The notes under the pieces are model-generated. The model searched no databases, was not told the origin of the DNA, and saw only the letters and a program-made list of their open reading frames with translations. Positions 25,073-36,626 of a stretch of DNA of 64,000 bases are shown piece after piece. Numbering within the stretch: position 1 is the first letter of the stretch; each line of letters begins with the position of its first letter. The translations under genes were made by a program, and so were the position numbers. The stretch is from JARIHD01 sp963815935. Lineage in GTDB: Bacteria > Patescibacteriota > Saccharimonadia > Saccharimonadales > UBA4665. The stretch is from NCBI GenBank assembly GCA_963815935.1, contig CAWFIL010000006.1, positions 1 through 64,000 of the forward strand. The letters are read 5' to 3'.

Positions 25073-25304
25073 GTAACAAATTACTTGACTTTTTACCTAC
25101 TAAGTCCCACAATCTTACCCTAAGAAGTAGTGTAAGCAGGGCTGTGCTGTAATTGTTGACAATTTCGCACCAAAAACTCCCTCTTAGAGACCTTCGCGCG
25201 CAAAAATCTCAACATATACTAAAACCTTATAAATTTGTATAAGGGTCTCTGCTCGTTCACCGTAACTGGCAGGGGTCAATAAGAAGGGGAATTGCAAAAC
25301 GCAT
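25073..25304 (+). promoter_or_regulatory. rpoB upstream region with tandem promoter-like elements
   Basis: 232 nt without a gene. It holds TTGACT at 25085-25090 with CACAAT 17 bp later, TTGACA at 25156-25161 with no clear -10, TATACT at 25215-25220, and a small hairpin CCTTATA/TATAAGG (25225-25231 with 25238-25244). AAGAAGGGG lies about 13-21 nt before the rpoB ATG. Multiple promoters for the RNA polymerase operon are likely; the exact starts are uncertain. Confidence 0.5.
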
Positions 25305-28300
25305 ATGGCGAAAAGCACCAAGACTGACGTCACTAATGGCGCGCGTGTGTACTTTACCCAGCAAGACGACGCAATTCAGCTCGACAACCTTGTCGACCAC
25401 CAAAACAAATCATTCCAGTGGTTTGTAGAGGAAGGTCTTGGCGAGTTACTTGCCGAAATTAGTCCGATTGATGACTACACCGGCACCAAACTATCTTTGA
25501 GCTTCAAAGACTATCACTTTGAAGATCCAAAGATGACCGAGACGGAAGCTCGCGAAAACAATGTTAGCTTATGACGCTCCGCTCAAAGCTACCGTTGTAG
25601 CTTACCAACAAAGTTACTGGTGAAGTAAAAGAACAGGAAATTTACCTGGGTGACTACCCGTGGATGACCAAGCGCGGTACCTTTGTTATTAACGGCGCCG
25701 AGCGCGTTGTTGTAAGCCAGCTGATTCGTTCAGCTGGTGTTTTCTTTACTGCCGACCAGCATGGTGCCACTAACCTCTATGGCGCCAAGGTTATTCCTGG
25801 CCGTGGTGCATGGCTAGAGTTTGAGACTGCTGCCTCTGGCGCGCTATACGTAAAAATTGACCGCAAGCGCAAAATTGCGGTCACTACACTGCTACGTGCC
25901 CTTGGCATGAGCGAAGCAGCACATGAAGGAAACTTTCAAGCACGTTGATACCGGCAAGCCGTAGCTACCTCGATGCTACTCTCGAAAAAGACCCAACCCG
26001 CGGCCAAACGACGCTCTAATTGAGGTCTATCGTCGTTTGCGCCCAGGTGATCTGGCTACTGTCGACAACGCCAAGCAGTCTGCTTGGAGAACATGTTCTA
26101 TAACTTCAAGCGCTTTGACTTTAGCCGTGTTGGTCGTTACAAGATCAACAAGCGCCTGAATCTTGATGTTCCTAACACTATCGAAAACCGCGTAATGCGC
26201 CTCGAAGACTTAGTCGCTATTATTGCCGAAATTATTCGCCTGAACAATACGCAGGAACCAGCTGACGATATCGATAGCTTGGCTAACCGCCGCGTTAAAT
26301 TGGTTGGTGAACTTGTACAGCGCCAGTTCCGCATCGGTCTGCTGCGCATGGAGCGCAACACCAAAGACCGTATGAGCTATGAGCGAAATCGAGACAGTAA
26401 CCCCGGCTCAGCTAATCAATGCTCGTCCAGTTGTTGCTGCTGTTCGCGAATTCTTTGCTAGCTCGCAGCTCTCCCAGTTTATGGACCAGATTAACCCACT
26501 TGTCAGAGCTGGCCCACAAACGCCGTCTGAGTTCGATGGGTCCTGGTGGTCTATCACGCGAACGTGCCGGCTTTGAAGTCCGTGACGCCCACGCTACCCA
26601 CTACGGTCGTATTTGTGCAGTTGAAACCCCAGAAGGCGCCAACATTGGTTTGGTGCTTAACCTTGCCAGCTATGCCCGTATTAATGAGTACGGTTTTATT
26701 GAAACTCCTTACCGCAAGGTATAATGCTGTACTGCTAAAGAGCGTGGCCAATTGCGCGTAACCTAGAAGACGAAAAGGTCAAAGTATGTAAAGGCGCAAA
26801 TTACGACGCCGCCGCCAAGAAGCTGCAACGTAAAATGCAAGTCACTTGGCCGGTAAAGCTAGGTGACTAACGAATTTATCTGATGCACGAAGAAGCGGTG
26901 CGTATTGCCGGCGACCGTATGAGTTGATGCAAGGCTACTTCGTAGAGCGCGTTAGTGCCCGTAACGCTAGTCTGGTGAAGTTGACGCCAATGATGTAACA
27001 CATATGGACGCTGCCCGCAACCAGATTATTGGTTCATCGCGCCGGTCTGATTCCATTTATCGAAAAGAACTACGTGTATCGCTCACTGATGGGTAGTAAC
27101 CAGCAACGCCAAGCAGTGCCACTTATCCAGCCAGAAGTCCCAATTGTTGGTACTGGCCTGGAAGGCGCAGCCGCCCGAAACACTGGCCAGATGATCTTGG
27201 CTGAAGGCGATGGTGAAGTTACTAAAGCTACGGCTGATCGAAGTTATCGTCAAATACAAAGAAGGCACACTGTTACTTACGAGCCTCAGCACTTTGTCCG
27301 CAGCAACGAAGGTACTCAGTATCAACCAAAAAGTTGTCGTGAACACTGGCGACAAGGTTAAAGAAGGCGACGTACTTATTGAAGGTATGTCAATTGCAGG
27401 ATGGCGAACTAGCTCTTGGTAAAGACCTGCGTGTGGCCTTTATGCCATGGGGCGGCTACAACTTCGAAGACGCCATCATCATCAGCCGCAAACTAGTTGA
27501 AGACGACACACTAACCATCGATTCACATTGTTGACTTCATGACTGAAGTCCGCGAGACCAAGCTAGGACCAGAAATTGTTACCCGCGATATTCCAAACGT
27601 ATCCGAGGAAGCTCTGCGCCACCTCGATGAAGACGGTATTGTTCGCATTGGTGCCGAAGTACACCCTGGCGACATCCTGGTCGGTAAGATTACTCCTAAG
27701 GGTGAGCAAGAACTTATCTAGCGAAGAGCGCCTACTGCGCGCTATCTTTGGTGAAAAAGCCAAAGAAGTCCGCGATACCTCACAGCGCATGAGCAACGGC
27801 AAGCACGGTAAAGTTGTTGGCGTTAAAGTCTTCTAGCCGCGCAAACGGCCACGAACTAAAAGCCGGCGTGATTATGCAGATTCAGGTCTTTGTTGCCCAA
27901 ATGCGCAAAATCGCGGTTGGTGACAAACTTGGTGGTCGTCACGGTAACAAGGGTGTTATTGCCCGAATTCTGCCAGTCGAAGACATGCCATTTATGGAAG
28001 ACGGTACTCCAGTCGATATCGTTTTGAACCCACTTGGTGTGCCATCGCGTATGAACATCGGTCAGCTATTTGAAACTCACCTTGGTATGGCTGCCCGCGC
28101 GCTTGGCATTAAAGTTGCCAGCCCATCATTTAACGGTGTGCCAGCCGACAAAATCCAAGAACTACTTAAAGAAGCTGGCTTGCCAGAAGATGGCAAGCAG
28201 CAGCTATATGATGGCCGCACTGGTGAAGCCTTTAAGGAACGCACCACTGTTGGTAGCATGTACATGATTAAGCTAAACCACATGGTTGCCGACAAGATCC

Positions 28301-28832
28301 ACGCCCGCTCAACTGGTCCATACACTATGGTTACCCAGCAGCCACTCGGTGGTAAGGCCCAAAACGGTGGTCAGCGCTTTGGTGAAATGGAAGTCTGGGC
28401 ACTCGAAGCTTACGGTGCCGCTCAACACCTTGCAGGAAATGCTGACTATTAAGTCTGACGACGTTTACGGTCGCTCCAAGGCTTACGAATCAATCATTAA
28501 GAAGACTGAAATTGTTGGTCCAAAGGTTCCAGAAAGCTTCAACGTGCTTGTTAAGGAACTGCAAGGTCTTGGCCTTAAGGTTGACCTCGTTGACTCCGAC
28601 GAAGTTGTTGATGCCGAAGAAGTACTTGGCCGACAACATTAAAGACGAAGCCGCTCACCAGCCAGAAGTTGATGTTCCGGCAGCCATGCAGTATCTGACG
28701 TAGACGTGACCGAAGACGCTAGCTGTCGACGAATTCATGGTTATGGAAGACTGATGAGCGACGACGATCGACAGTGACGCAACTATTGCTGCACAGTGAT
28801 GACGATGATTCAACTGATGAAGACAGAAATGA
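25305..28832 (+). CDS. rpoB: RNA polymerase subunit beta, broken by many 1-nt indels in this sequence
   Basis: Reading across frames gives a nearly complete beta subunit: MAKSTKTDVTNGARVYFTQQ at the start, then DYPWMTKRGTFVINGAERVV, SQLSQFMDQINPLSELAHKRR-like rif region, GPGGLSRERAG, IGLVLNLASYARINEYGFIE, GGRHGNKGVIA and GGKAQNGGQRFGEMEVWALE, ending in an Asp-rich tail. Frame changes occur roughly every 30-300 nt. The resolvable extra bases fall directly after a codon and equal another synonymous third base (25600 GTA+G, 25922 GCA+C, 25962 CCG+T). Neighbouring genes are intact, so I treat this as one functional gene with consensus errors. The end coordinate is approximate. Confidence 0.85.
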
Positions 28833-28845
28833 AGGAGGTAGCATA

Positions 28846-31800
28846 ATGATGCGTCGATACAACTCCGGAACCAACATTGCCGATTTTGACGCCGTCCGTC
28901 TGGCAGTTGCTAGCCCTGACGGACATTCTGGACTGGAGTTACGGCGAAGTTACCAAGCCAGAAACTATTAACTACCGAACCCAAAAACCAGAACGTGATG
29001 GTTTGTTCTGTGAGCGAATTTTTGGACCAGTTAAAGACATTAACCCGCACGATGCTAAATACAAGGGTGTTCGCTCCCGCGAAGCTGCCGTCGATAAAAA
29101 CGGCGAGCTTGTTACCAAGAGTATTGTTCGCCGTGAACGCATGGGCCACATTAGCCTGGCTGCTCCAGTTGCTCACATTTGGTTCTTGCGCGGTACCCCA
29201 AGCGCTATTGGCTTACTGCTTGGCATGACTGTTAAGAACCTGGAGCGCATCGCTTACTTTGCCAGCTACATCATCAAGAACGTTGATACCGAAAAGCGCG
29301 ACCAAATGCTTCGCCGACAAAGAAGCTGAATTTACAGCCGCCAAAGAAGCTATCAAACTTCGTTACGAAAAAGAAGCCGAAGCTGAAGATGCCAATGTCA
29401 AAGCACTGGCCGAAGCTGCAGACCAAAGAACTTGAAGAAGTTGACCAAAGACTTCGAGACTCTTCAAGAGCTCAGCTTGACAGCCTTGAAAAGCTGCGCC
29501 TTATTAGCGAAACCGATTACCGCAACTTGCCAGATGAACTTCGCGAGCTTATCAATGTTGGCATGGGTGGCGCAGCTCTTAAGGACCTGCTTGACGAAAT
29601 CGAACTCTGGAAGACTTATTGCCGAGCTAACCGAAGAAGCCGAAGAAGCCAAGGGCCAGCGCAAGAAGAAGATCATGAAGCGCCTGCGCCTACTGGAAAG
29701 CATGCAGCGTGCCGGCATTAAGCCAAGCAGCATGTGCGTTAGCGTTTTGCCGGTAATTCCTCCAGATCTTCGCCCAATGGTGCAGCTAACCGGTGGTCGC
29801 TTTGCTACCATCTGACCTAAACGACCTTTACCGTCGTGTCATTAACCGCAACAACCGTCTTAAGAAGCTGATTGAGCTTAACGCTCCAGAAGTTATTCGC
29901 CGCAACGAACAGCGCATGCTGCAAGAAGCTGTTGATGCTTTAATCGACAACAACAGTGCCCGTAGTGGCCGTGCCGTAGCCGCTACTGGCCAACGCCGCC
30001 GCCTGAAGATCCTTGAGCGACATGCTCAAGGGTAAGCAGGGTCGTTTCCGCCAGAACCTTCTTGGTAAGCGCGTTGACTACTCTGGTCGTTCAGTTATTG
30101 TTGCTGGTCCAGAACTTAAGATTTACCAGTGTGGTTTGCCAAAGATGATGGCTCTGGAACTATTCAAGCCATTTGTTATTGGTGAGCTTATCTGCCAACG
30201 AACACGCCCACAACATTCGTCAGTGCCACCCGCATGATCGAAACTGGCGAAACTGCTGTTTGGGATGCCTTGGACGAAGTTATTAAAGGCAAATACGTCT
30301 CTTGAACCGTGCTCCATCACTTCACCGTCTTTCGTATCCAGGCTTTCCAGCCAGTACTTATCGAAGGCAAAGCTATCCAGCTGCACCCACTCGTTTGTAA
30401 GGGCTTTAACGCCGACTTTGATGGTGACCAAATGGCTGTTCACTTGCCACTGACCGACGCAGCTCAGGCCGAAGCTCGCGACATCATGGCTGCCAACAAG
30501 AACCTGCTGAAACCAGCTGATGGTTCGCCAATCTTGCACATCGAGCAAGATATCGTGCTTGGTTGTTACTACTTGACCTACGACCGTGCCAGCGCCAACA
30601 CCGGCGCACCTAAGCACTTTACTGGTATCGAACGAAGCCCTCATGGCCTTCGATGCCGGTCACATTAAGCTGCAAAGTCACGTCATCGTACCTTTCCGTG
30701 GCGAAATCCGCGAAACGACACTTGGCCGCTTGCTCTTCAACGAAATCTTCCCAGAAGACTTCCCATTCCAGGACGAGCCTATGACCAAGAAGAAGCTGCA
30801 GCAAGTTATGGCCCTGGTCTACCAAAAGTATGGCCAAGCCATGACCGCTGAAATTGCCGACGACCTGAAGAGATCTTGGCTTTAGCTACGCTACATTCTC
30901 TGGCCTCTCTATGGGTATGGGCGACTTCAGTCCTATCGAAGGTATGGACGACGTCATCACCGAAGGTGAAGACCGCGCCGCTGCAATCTCGTGAGCAGTA
31001 CGAACAAGGTTTCATTACCGAAGAAGAGCGCTACCGCTTGACTGTTGAAAACTGGACCAAGATCGACGCCCGTGTACAGGACATGTTAGCTGAGCAGATG
31101 GTTGGGCAGGAGATCGACCATGTCTATCGCGGTTACCTCTGGTGCTCGTGGTAACATCTCTCAGATGAAGATGTGCTGTTGGTATGCTTGGTGTGTTCTC
31201 GGACGCAACCGGACACGCTATTGAGCTACCAATTAAGTCTGGCTACAAGCACGGTCTTACCCCACTCGAATACTTTACCGCTACCCGTGGTACCCGTAAG
31301 GCGCATGATCGACATCGCCCTTAAGACCGCCGACTCTGGTTATCTGACTCGTCGTTTGGTCGACGTTGCCCAGGACGTCTTTACCATTGATGGTGACGAC
31401 TCCGAAGAACTCGACCCAGGTTTTGCAATGCTCCGTGCTGACGCCGACGAAATCGGTGTCGACTACGCTACCCGCCTCGAAGGCCGCTTTGCTGCCGAAG
31501 ACGTAAAGGGTCATGTCAAGACGCGGTGAGCTGATCACCAAAGAGACGGCCCAAGCTATCGAAGCCGACGAATCTCTTGACGGTATCAAGATCATGAGCG
31601 TCCTAAGCTGCTACAAGCGTGCGTGGTGTGCCTCAGAAGTCATACGGCGTTGACCCAGCCACCGGCAACCTAGTTGCTGCCCACCACCCAATCGGTGTTA
31701 TTGCCGCCCAGACTATCGGTGAGCCTGGTACGCAGCTGACCCTCGACTCCAAGCACCGTTCTGGTGCTGTGGCCGGTGACGACATCTGCCCAAGGTCTTA

Positions 31801-32695
31801 GCCGTGTCGAAGAGTTGTTCGAAGTCCGCACCCCAAAGGGTCAAGCCTATCTTACCGACATTACCGGTACTGCAAACGTCTGGGAAGAAGGCGACCACTA
31901 CATCGTCCAGGTTACGGCTAACGACAAAGAAAACGTTGACTTACGAACTGGGTGAACGCAAGGCCAAGATCAAAAGCGGTAACGATGTCGCTATCGGCGA
32001 TGTAGTTGCCAGCCACGACGATGGTTCTGAGCCAATCATTGCCCCAATGGCCGGTAAGGCCGAAGTGACCGACAAGTCGATCATCATCACGCCTGCTGGG
32101 CAAAGTGTAGTTCGCTACGAAATTCCTGGCTTTAAGCAGCTGATGGTCAAAGATGGCGACCAGGTTGTTGCTGGTCAGCGCCTAACCAACGGTTCTATCA
32201 ACTTGCATGAGCTGATGCGCTTGCAGGGCGTCGAATCAACCCAGCGCTACATCATGAACGAAATCTTGCGTATCTTTGCCGGCCAGGGTCAAAACATTGC
32301 CGACAAGCACCTTGAAATCATCGTTCGCCAGATGTTTAGCCGCGTACAGATCGAAGAAGCTGGTGACAGCCGAATTTGTAACCGGCGACATTGTGAGCAA
32401 GCTCGCTGTAGTTGAAGCTAATGACCAATTGACTCGCGAAAACAAGGAGCCAGCTAAGTACAACCAACTGCTACTTGGCATTACCAAGGCCAGCCTGTCA
32501 ACCGATTCATTCCTGAGCGCTGCATCCTTCCAGGACACTACCCGTGTCTTGATTGCTGCTGCTACTAGCGGTAAGGTCGACAAGCTGTATGGCCTTAAAG
32601 AAAACGTCATCCTCGGTCGTCGTATCCCAGTTGGCACCGGTTGGAGGCCAGAAGAGACCGACGAAGCTGAAGAGCTAGTTGCGCAAGAAGCCTAA
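28846..32695 (+). CDS. rpoC: RNA polymerase subunit beta', broken by many 1-nt indels in this sequence
   Basis: Joined frames give a full beta': YNSGTNIADFDAVRLAVASP, ERDGLFCERIFGPVKD, NLLGKRVDYSGRSVIVAGPE, the catalytic NADFDGDQMAVHLPL (30403-30450), SGLSMGMGDF, TADSGYLTRRLVDVAQD, and IGVIAAQTIGEPGTQLT. GAAGGAGG at 28831-28838 sets the ATG at 28846. As in rpoB, frameshifts follow codon ends with synonymous alternatives, e.g. 29810 (ACC+A), 31787 (ATC+T), 31941 (GAC+T). All main motifs are present, so the gene is probably functional in the organism. Confidence 0.87.
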
Positions 32696-32740
32696 ACCTG
32701 TTAAAGTAAACAAGTTAGTAATATCTGAGCCGGGAAGTAG

Positions 32741-32773
32741 GAGTGTCGCCATTGTTGGCGCAAGGCGGCACTC
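32741..32773 (+). promoter_or_regulatory. Hairpin in the rpsL leader
   Basis: GAGTGTCGCC (32741-32750) pairs with GGCGGCACTC (32764-32773), 10 bp with one U-G, 13-nt loop, between rpoC and rpsL. There is no U-tract, so it is not a simple terminator. A role in autogenous control by a ribosomal protein is conceivable but unproven. Confidence 0.4.
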
Positions 32774-32803
32774 TCCCATGGCGGTAGATTAAGGAGATGA
32801 TAC

Positions 32804-33218
32804 ATGCCAACAATCAATCAGTTGGTTCGCAAACCTCGCAGCAAGGTGACTGGCAAGTCCAAGTCACCAGCCTTGCTCAACGGTTGTGAACAACCTCAAG
32901 AACAAAAACTACGAGAAGCCAGCACCTTTCAAGCGTGGCGTTTGTGTCAAGGTTACGACCAAGACCCCAAAGAAGCCTAACTCGGCTTTGCGTAAGGTTG
33001 CCCGTGTGCGCCTTAGTAATGGCCACGAAGTTTGGGCCTACATTGGTGGCGAAGGCCACAACCTACAAGAGCACGCAGTTGTATTGGTTCGTGGTGGTCG
33101 TGTGAACGACCTTCCTGGTGTGCGTTACCACATTGTTCGTGGTACGCTAGATCTTCAGGGTGTAGCCAACCGCAAACAAGGCCGTTGTAAGTACGGCGCC
33201 AAGAAGGAGAGCAAGTAA
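32804..33218 (+). CDS. rpsL: 30S ribosomal protein S12, with one apparent frameshift
   Basis: Starts MPTINQLVRKPRSKVTGKSK at 32804 with AAGGAG upstream. The frame changes near 32882, then continues with VKVTTKTPKKPNSALRKVAR, the conserved LSNGHEVWAYIGGEGHNLQE and GVRYHIVRGTLDLQGV through 33218. One extra base (in CTC AAC G GTT) explains the break. The second frame contains the PNSALRK and V-R-Y-H-x-V-R-G-x-L-D signatures. Co-oriented with rpsG, 1 nt apart. Confidence 0.9.
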
Positions 33219-33219
33219 G

Positions 33220-33699
33220 ATGCCACGCAAGACTACCAAGGCTCTCGTTCGCGAAGCCGCACCTGACCGTGTTTACGGTAATCAGCAAGTAACCCGCGTT
33301 ATCAACCGCGTTATGCGCGATGGTAAGAAGCAGCTTGCAGAGCGTCTCGTATACGAAGGTATGGAAAAGGCCGCAGATAAGCTGAAGGTTGAAAGCCCAC
33401 TCGAAGTATTCGAACAGGCTATGAAGAATATCCAGCCACACCTCGAGACCCGTTCTCGTCGCGTTGGTGGTGCCAACTACCAGATTCCTTTCGAAGTCCG
33501 TGGCCAGCGCCAAAACCACCTTACGACTATGTGGTTTGTAACTGCTGCTCGTGCCCGCAAGGGTATGAGCATGGCTGACCGTATCGCCAACGAACTAGTT
33601 GACGCTTACAACAGCCAGGGTGCCGCCTTCAAGAAGCGTGAAGATACGCACAGGATGGCCGAAGCCAACCGTGCCTTCGCCCACTTCGCTCGCAGCTAA
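33220..33699 (+). CDS. rpsG: 30S ribosomal protein S7
   Basis: 159 aa, intact, unlike its neighbours rpoC and rpsL. Organises the 3' major domain of 16S rRNA. Signatures: MPRKTTKALVREAAPDRVYG, VINRVMRDGKKQLAERLVYE, VGGANYQIPFEVR, and the C-terminal KKREDTHRMAEANRAFAHF. It starts right after the rpsL stop, with GGAG in AAGAAGGAGAGCAAG as its ribosome site. Confidence 0.97.
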   Translation: MPRKTTKALVREAAPDRVYGNQQVTRVINRVMRDGKKQLAERLVYEGMEKAADKLKVESPLEVFEQAMKNIQPHLETRSRRVGGANYQIPFEVRGQRQNHLTTMWFVTAARARKGMSMADRIANELVDAYNSQGAAFKKREDTHRMAEANRAFAHFARS

Positions 33700-33714
33700 T
33701 ATATTGCAGCTAGC

Positions 33715-33744
33715 AGAAAGAGCCGGATTCGTCCGGCTCTTTCT
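33715..33744 (+). terminator. Intrinsic terminator after rpsG
   Basis: AGAAAGAGCCGGA (33715-33727), UUCG tetraloop, TCCGGCTCTTTCT (33732-33744): 13 bp perfect. It separates rpsL-rpsG from the tail-fibre-like genes and thus from fusA. Confidence 0.88.
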
Positions 33745-33792
33745 ATGTACAGCGATTGCTCAGGGCATACATAACCGTTATAGTAGGGGTAT

Positions 33793-34257
33793 ATGATACG
33801 TCTTCCAGTTTCTGGTTCTGATGACGGTGTATGGGGCGATTTGCTAAATGGTTTTTTGCAGGTTGCTCATGATGCGGACGGTTCGCTTAAGGGCGGGGTC
33901 GTGGGCGCTACACAGATTACTGATGGGACGATTACACTCGGCAAGTTGGCGGTTACGGGCACGCCAACCACTGGACAATTACTGACATATAGCGGGGGAG
34001 GCCTGGCGTGGGGCGACCCGATTGTTTCGAGCGTTGCTGGGCGAACAGGTACCGTAACCTTAACTAAGTCAGATGTCGGTTTGGCTAATGTCGATAACAC
34101 CTCAGATGCTAGTAAACCTGTCTCTGCTGCCACCCAAAGCGCGCTCGACCTCAAGGCCGATGCTGCCAATGTGGGCGCTAAGGTATTGTTAATAGATAAT
34201 GCTGCCGCACTGCCCGCCGGCACGCCCGCCGGCGTGGTCGTAGTCGTCAAGGCGTAA
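33793..34257 (+). CDS. Phage tail-fibre-like protein
   Basis: 154 aa. VSSVAGRTGTVTLTKSDVGL followed by ANVDNTSDASKPVS and AATQSALDLKAD is the repeat typical of phage tail fibres and host-binding appendages. ATG 33793 follows TATAGT (33779-33784) by 8 nt, leaderless. It is 2 nt upstream of a much larger appendage-like gene. No capsid, terminase or integrase gene occurs nearby. Confidence 0.7.
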   Translation: MIRLPVSGSDDGVWGDLLNGFLQVAHDADGSLKGGVVGATQITDGTITLGKLAVTGTPTTGQLLTYSGGGLAWGDPIVSSVAGRTGTVTLTKSDVGLANVDNTSDASKPVSAATQSALDLKADAANVGAKVLLIDNAAALPAGTPAGVVVVVKA

Positions 34258-34259
34258 CA

Positions 34260-36557
34260 ATGGCTGCGCAGCTTCACTTTGGGACAGGTGATAGTATAGG
34301 CTTTGGTACTACCGGCACGACGATTGCTACTAGCACCAGCTTTAACAAAACAGACCTCGCCAATGTGATTGTTGGCGATTTGCTGGTTGCTTTTATTCAC
34401 GACCAGTCGGGCGCTAGCGCGGGCACTATCACGCCACCAAGTGGCTGGACGCGGTACGGGGCTGCTATCGGCTCGCCTACACTCTCGGCATCTCGTAATA
34501 CAGGGTTCTTTTATTATCCAATTAAGTCCCAGACCGATATCGACAATCTTGCCTCTGTACTTACCTGGACATTTACAGCTACAGGTGGTCGCATAGCTTG
34601 TGTTTGTGCCAGAGCAACGGGTATCGACCTGGACAATATTGAAGATTCGGCTGCAACACAGTTTAGTACGATAAACAATAATACATCACTCGGTATAGGT
34701 GCCATAACGACAGCCAATGCGACGACATTACTTGTAGGCGGCTCTTTCCACGCCAATGCGGTGAGCACTACAGCACCAAGTGTCACGTCGTTTATGACTG
34801 GTTACCAGGAATATCGAACCTCGACCACGGATTCTACTATTGCCAATTCGGGCGCAGCGCTGGGGTACTCGTATCTAACGTCGGCTGGGTCTACCGGTAG
34901 CGTAACTGTAGCCGTGGATAGCTCAGCGGCAATTATTAGTGGGGAACTTGTTGCCTTCAGGGCGGGCGTCTGGACGCCGCCATCACCTACGCGACCAACT
35001 ATCGAGGGCACTGCAACTACGTATGTCACGGCAAGTGCTGTTATCTCGTTCAGTATAGCTAAGCCAGGCGCAATCATCGACGGCGACCTGTTGGTGCTGG
35101 CGCTCTCGGCGCAGTCGCCAACGGTAACCAGTGATTTTACGAGTAGTGGCTGGACGCGCATCAGCCGAGCTTTTGAGCCAAGCTCTTCTGGCCAACGTCT
35201 CTTGGCTTTTTATGCCTTACCCGTGCCGACGGCTTCGGGGTTGAGCGGTATAAGCACCTTTACTTTTACTTCGACCGATTCGGCTAGTGGTGGCCGTATA
35301 GCTGCCGAAATGTTTGTAGTTCGTGGCGCTGATCTCACAAATATGACCACTGGCATGTCGCCATATGCTTCACCGAGCGGCCAAACAGTTACCGTAGCAC
35401 CCGATACGCCAACCGCCAACAAAACCCTGCTGCTTGTCGCATATAACGCACAATTTACCTCTGCTATTGACTATACAATCGCGACCGGCCCTTCCGCGAT
35501 GACTCAACATATCTTTTTGCCGTCGTCGACAGCTGCCCAGTCCAAGACAATTTTAGCCGTCTACCAGGAGGACGTGGAGGCATCGGCGCCAGGCAGCAAG
35601 GCGCTTACCTGGAATGGTGTGCAGTCACAGACGACCGGAGTGGCGGTTTCTATCCGTAATCTGAATGAACCTGATGTCAACCCAGGCAAGCAGGTGCATT
35701 TTACGAGCGCAGCTGACACGCTTACTGTTAGTAACTTGTTCTATACCTCTGCCACCGATACGCTATCAACACCGACGGAAGTCCGTGCGATGCCAACTGG
35801 CTACCCGTCGGTCGCGAACATGTTGGCGACAAGCCCATTTTACATTGCTCACCGTGGTGGCTCTGATGACTGGCCAGAAATGAGTCTATACGCATATACG
35901 CAATCAGTTTTCTGGGGAGTGGGGGCTCTTGAAGTGTCACTTCAGCGTACGTCCGACGGTGTATGGTTCGGCCTCCACGACGCTACGCTGGATCGTACGT
36001 CGGGCACAACCGGTTTTACGGCCTCGGCACATACCTGGGCTGAGGTACAGGCTTACCAGATTACGCTAGCTCCTCCGAATGGCGGCTCGCAACCTTCGCG
36101 CCCGTATATGCGTTGGGAAGAGATTATTGCTGCATATTATGGCACGCATGTCATTATGGTTGACCCCAAGAATGCAACCGGTTATTTTAGCGAACTTCTC
36201 GACAAAATGGATGCATTGTCGGGCGCACCGACAGACCAATTTATTGTCAAATATTTTGGGACCTCCTCGAGTGTGGCTGCTGCCGCACGTGCCAGGGGAT
36301 ATAAGACCTGGGGTTACTTTTACCAGGCAGATGTGCCTAATCTGCCTACGTATCAGGGGAACTGGGACCTGCTTGGTATGGACTACAGCGCTGACTCTGC
36401 TTCGTGGACTGCCATATTGTCGTATGGGAAGCCAGTAATTGGGCATACTATCCCTAATGCCACTGCCGCAACGACGGCGCTAGGATATGGGGCATCCGGC
36501 CTGATGGTGTCGGGCATCCAGGAGACGGTCTCTCGTTCATCTAACCCAATCGGATAG
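34260..36557 (+). CDS. Large surface or tail-appendage-like protein with C-terminal GDPD domain
   Basis: 765 aa. The N-terminal 470 residues contain two copies of a beta-rich module (VGDLLVAFIHDQSGA...PPSGWTRYG and DGDLLVLALSAQSP...S-S-GWTRIS). The C-terminal 240 residues resemble glycerophosphodiester phosphodiesterase: YIAHRGGSDDWPEMS, GALEVSLQRTSDGVWFGLHD and ATLDRTSG carry the HR...E...E/D...HD metal and catalytic pattern. No signal peptide is seen. It is coupled to the tail-fibre-like gene. GDPD domains on phage tails can cleave teichoic acids, so action on a Gram-positive host wall is a reasonable inference. Confidence 0.72.
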   Translation: MAAQLHFGTGDSIGFGTTGTTIATSTSFNKTDLANVIVGDLLVAFIHDQSGASAGTITPPSGWTRYGAAIGSPTLSASRNTGFFYYPIKSQTDIDNLASVLTWTFTATGGRIACVCARATGIDLDNIEDSAATQFSTINNNTSLGIGAITTANATTLLVGGSFHANAVSTTAPSVTSFMTGYQEYRTSTTDSTIANSGAALGYSYLTSAGSTGSVTVAVDSSAAIISGELVAFRAGVWTPPSPTRPTIEGTATTYVTASAVISFSIAKPGAIIDGDLLVLALSAQSPTVTSDFTSSGWTRISRAFEPSSSGQRLLAFYALPVPTASGLSGISTFTFTSTDSASGGRIAAEMFVVRGADLTNMTTGMSPYASPSGQTVTVAPDTPTANKTLLLVAYNAQFTSAIDYTIATGPSAMTQHIFLPSSTAAQSKTILAVYQEDVEASAPGSKALTWNGVQSQTTGVAVSIRNLNEPDVNPGKQVHFTSAADTLTVSNLFYTSATDTLSTPTEVRAMPTGYPSVANMLATSPFYIAHRGGSDDWPEMSLYAYTQSVFWGVGALEVSLQRTSDGVWFGLHDATLDRTSGTTGFTASAHTWAEVQAYQITLAPPNGGSQPSRPYMRWEEIIAAYYGTHVIMVDPKNATGYFSELLDKMDALSGAPTDQFIVKYFGTSSSVAAAARARGYKTWGYFYQADVPNLPTYQGNWDLLGMDYSADSASWTAILSYGKPVIGHTIPNATAATTALGYGASGLMVSGIQETVSRSSNPIG

Positions 36558-36626
36558 AGGTTTTTTGAATCGTTGCCAAGTTAATGTTGCATTAGTAGTA
36601 TATCCAGGTAGGAGGATATCTAGTTA

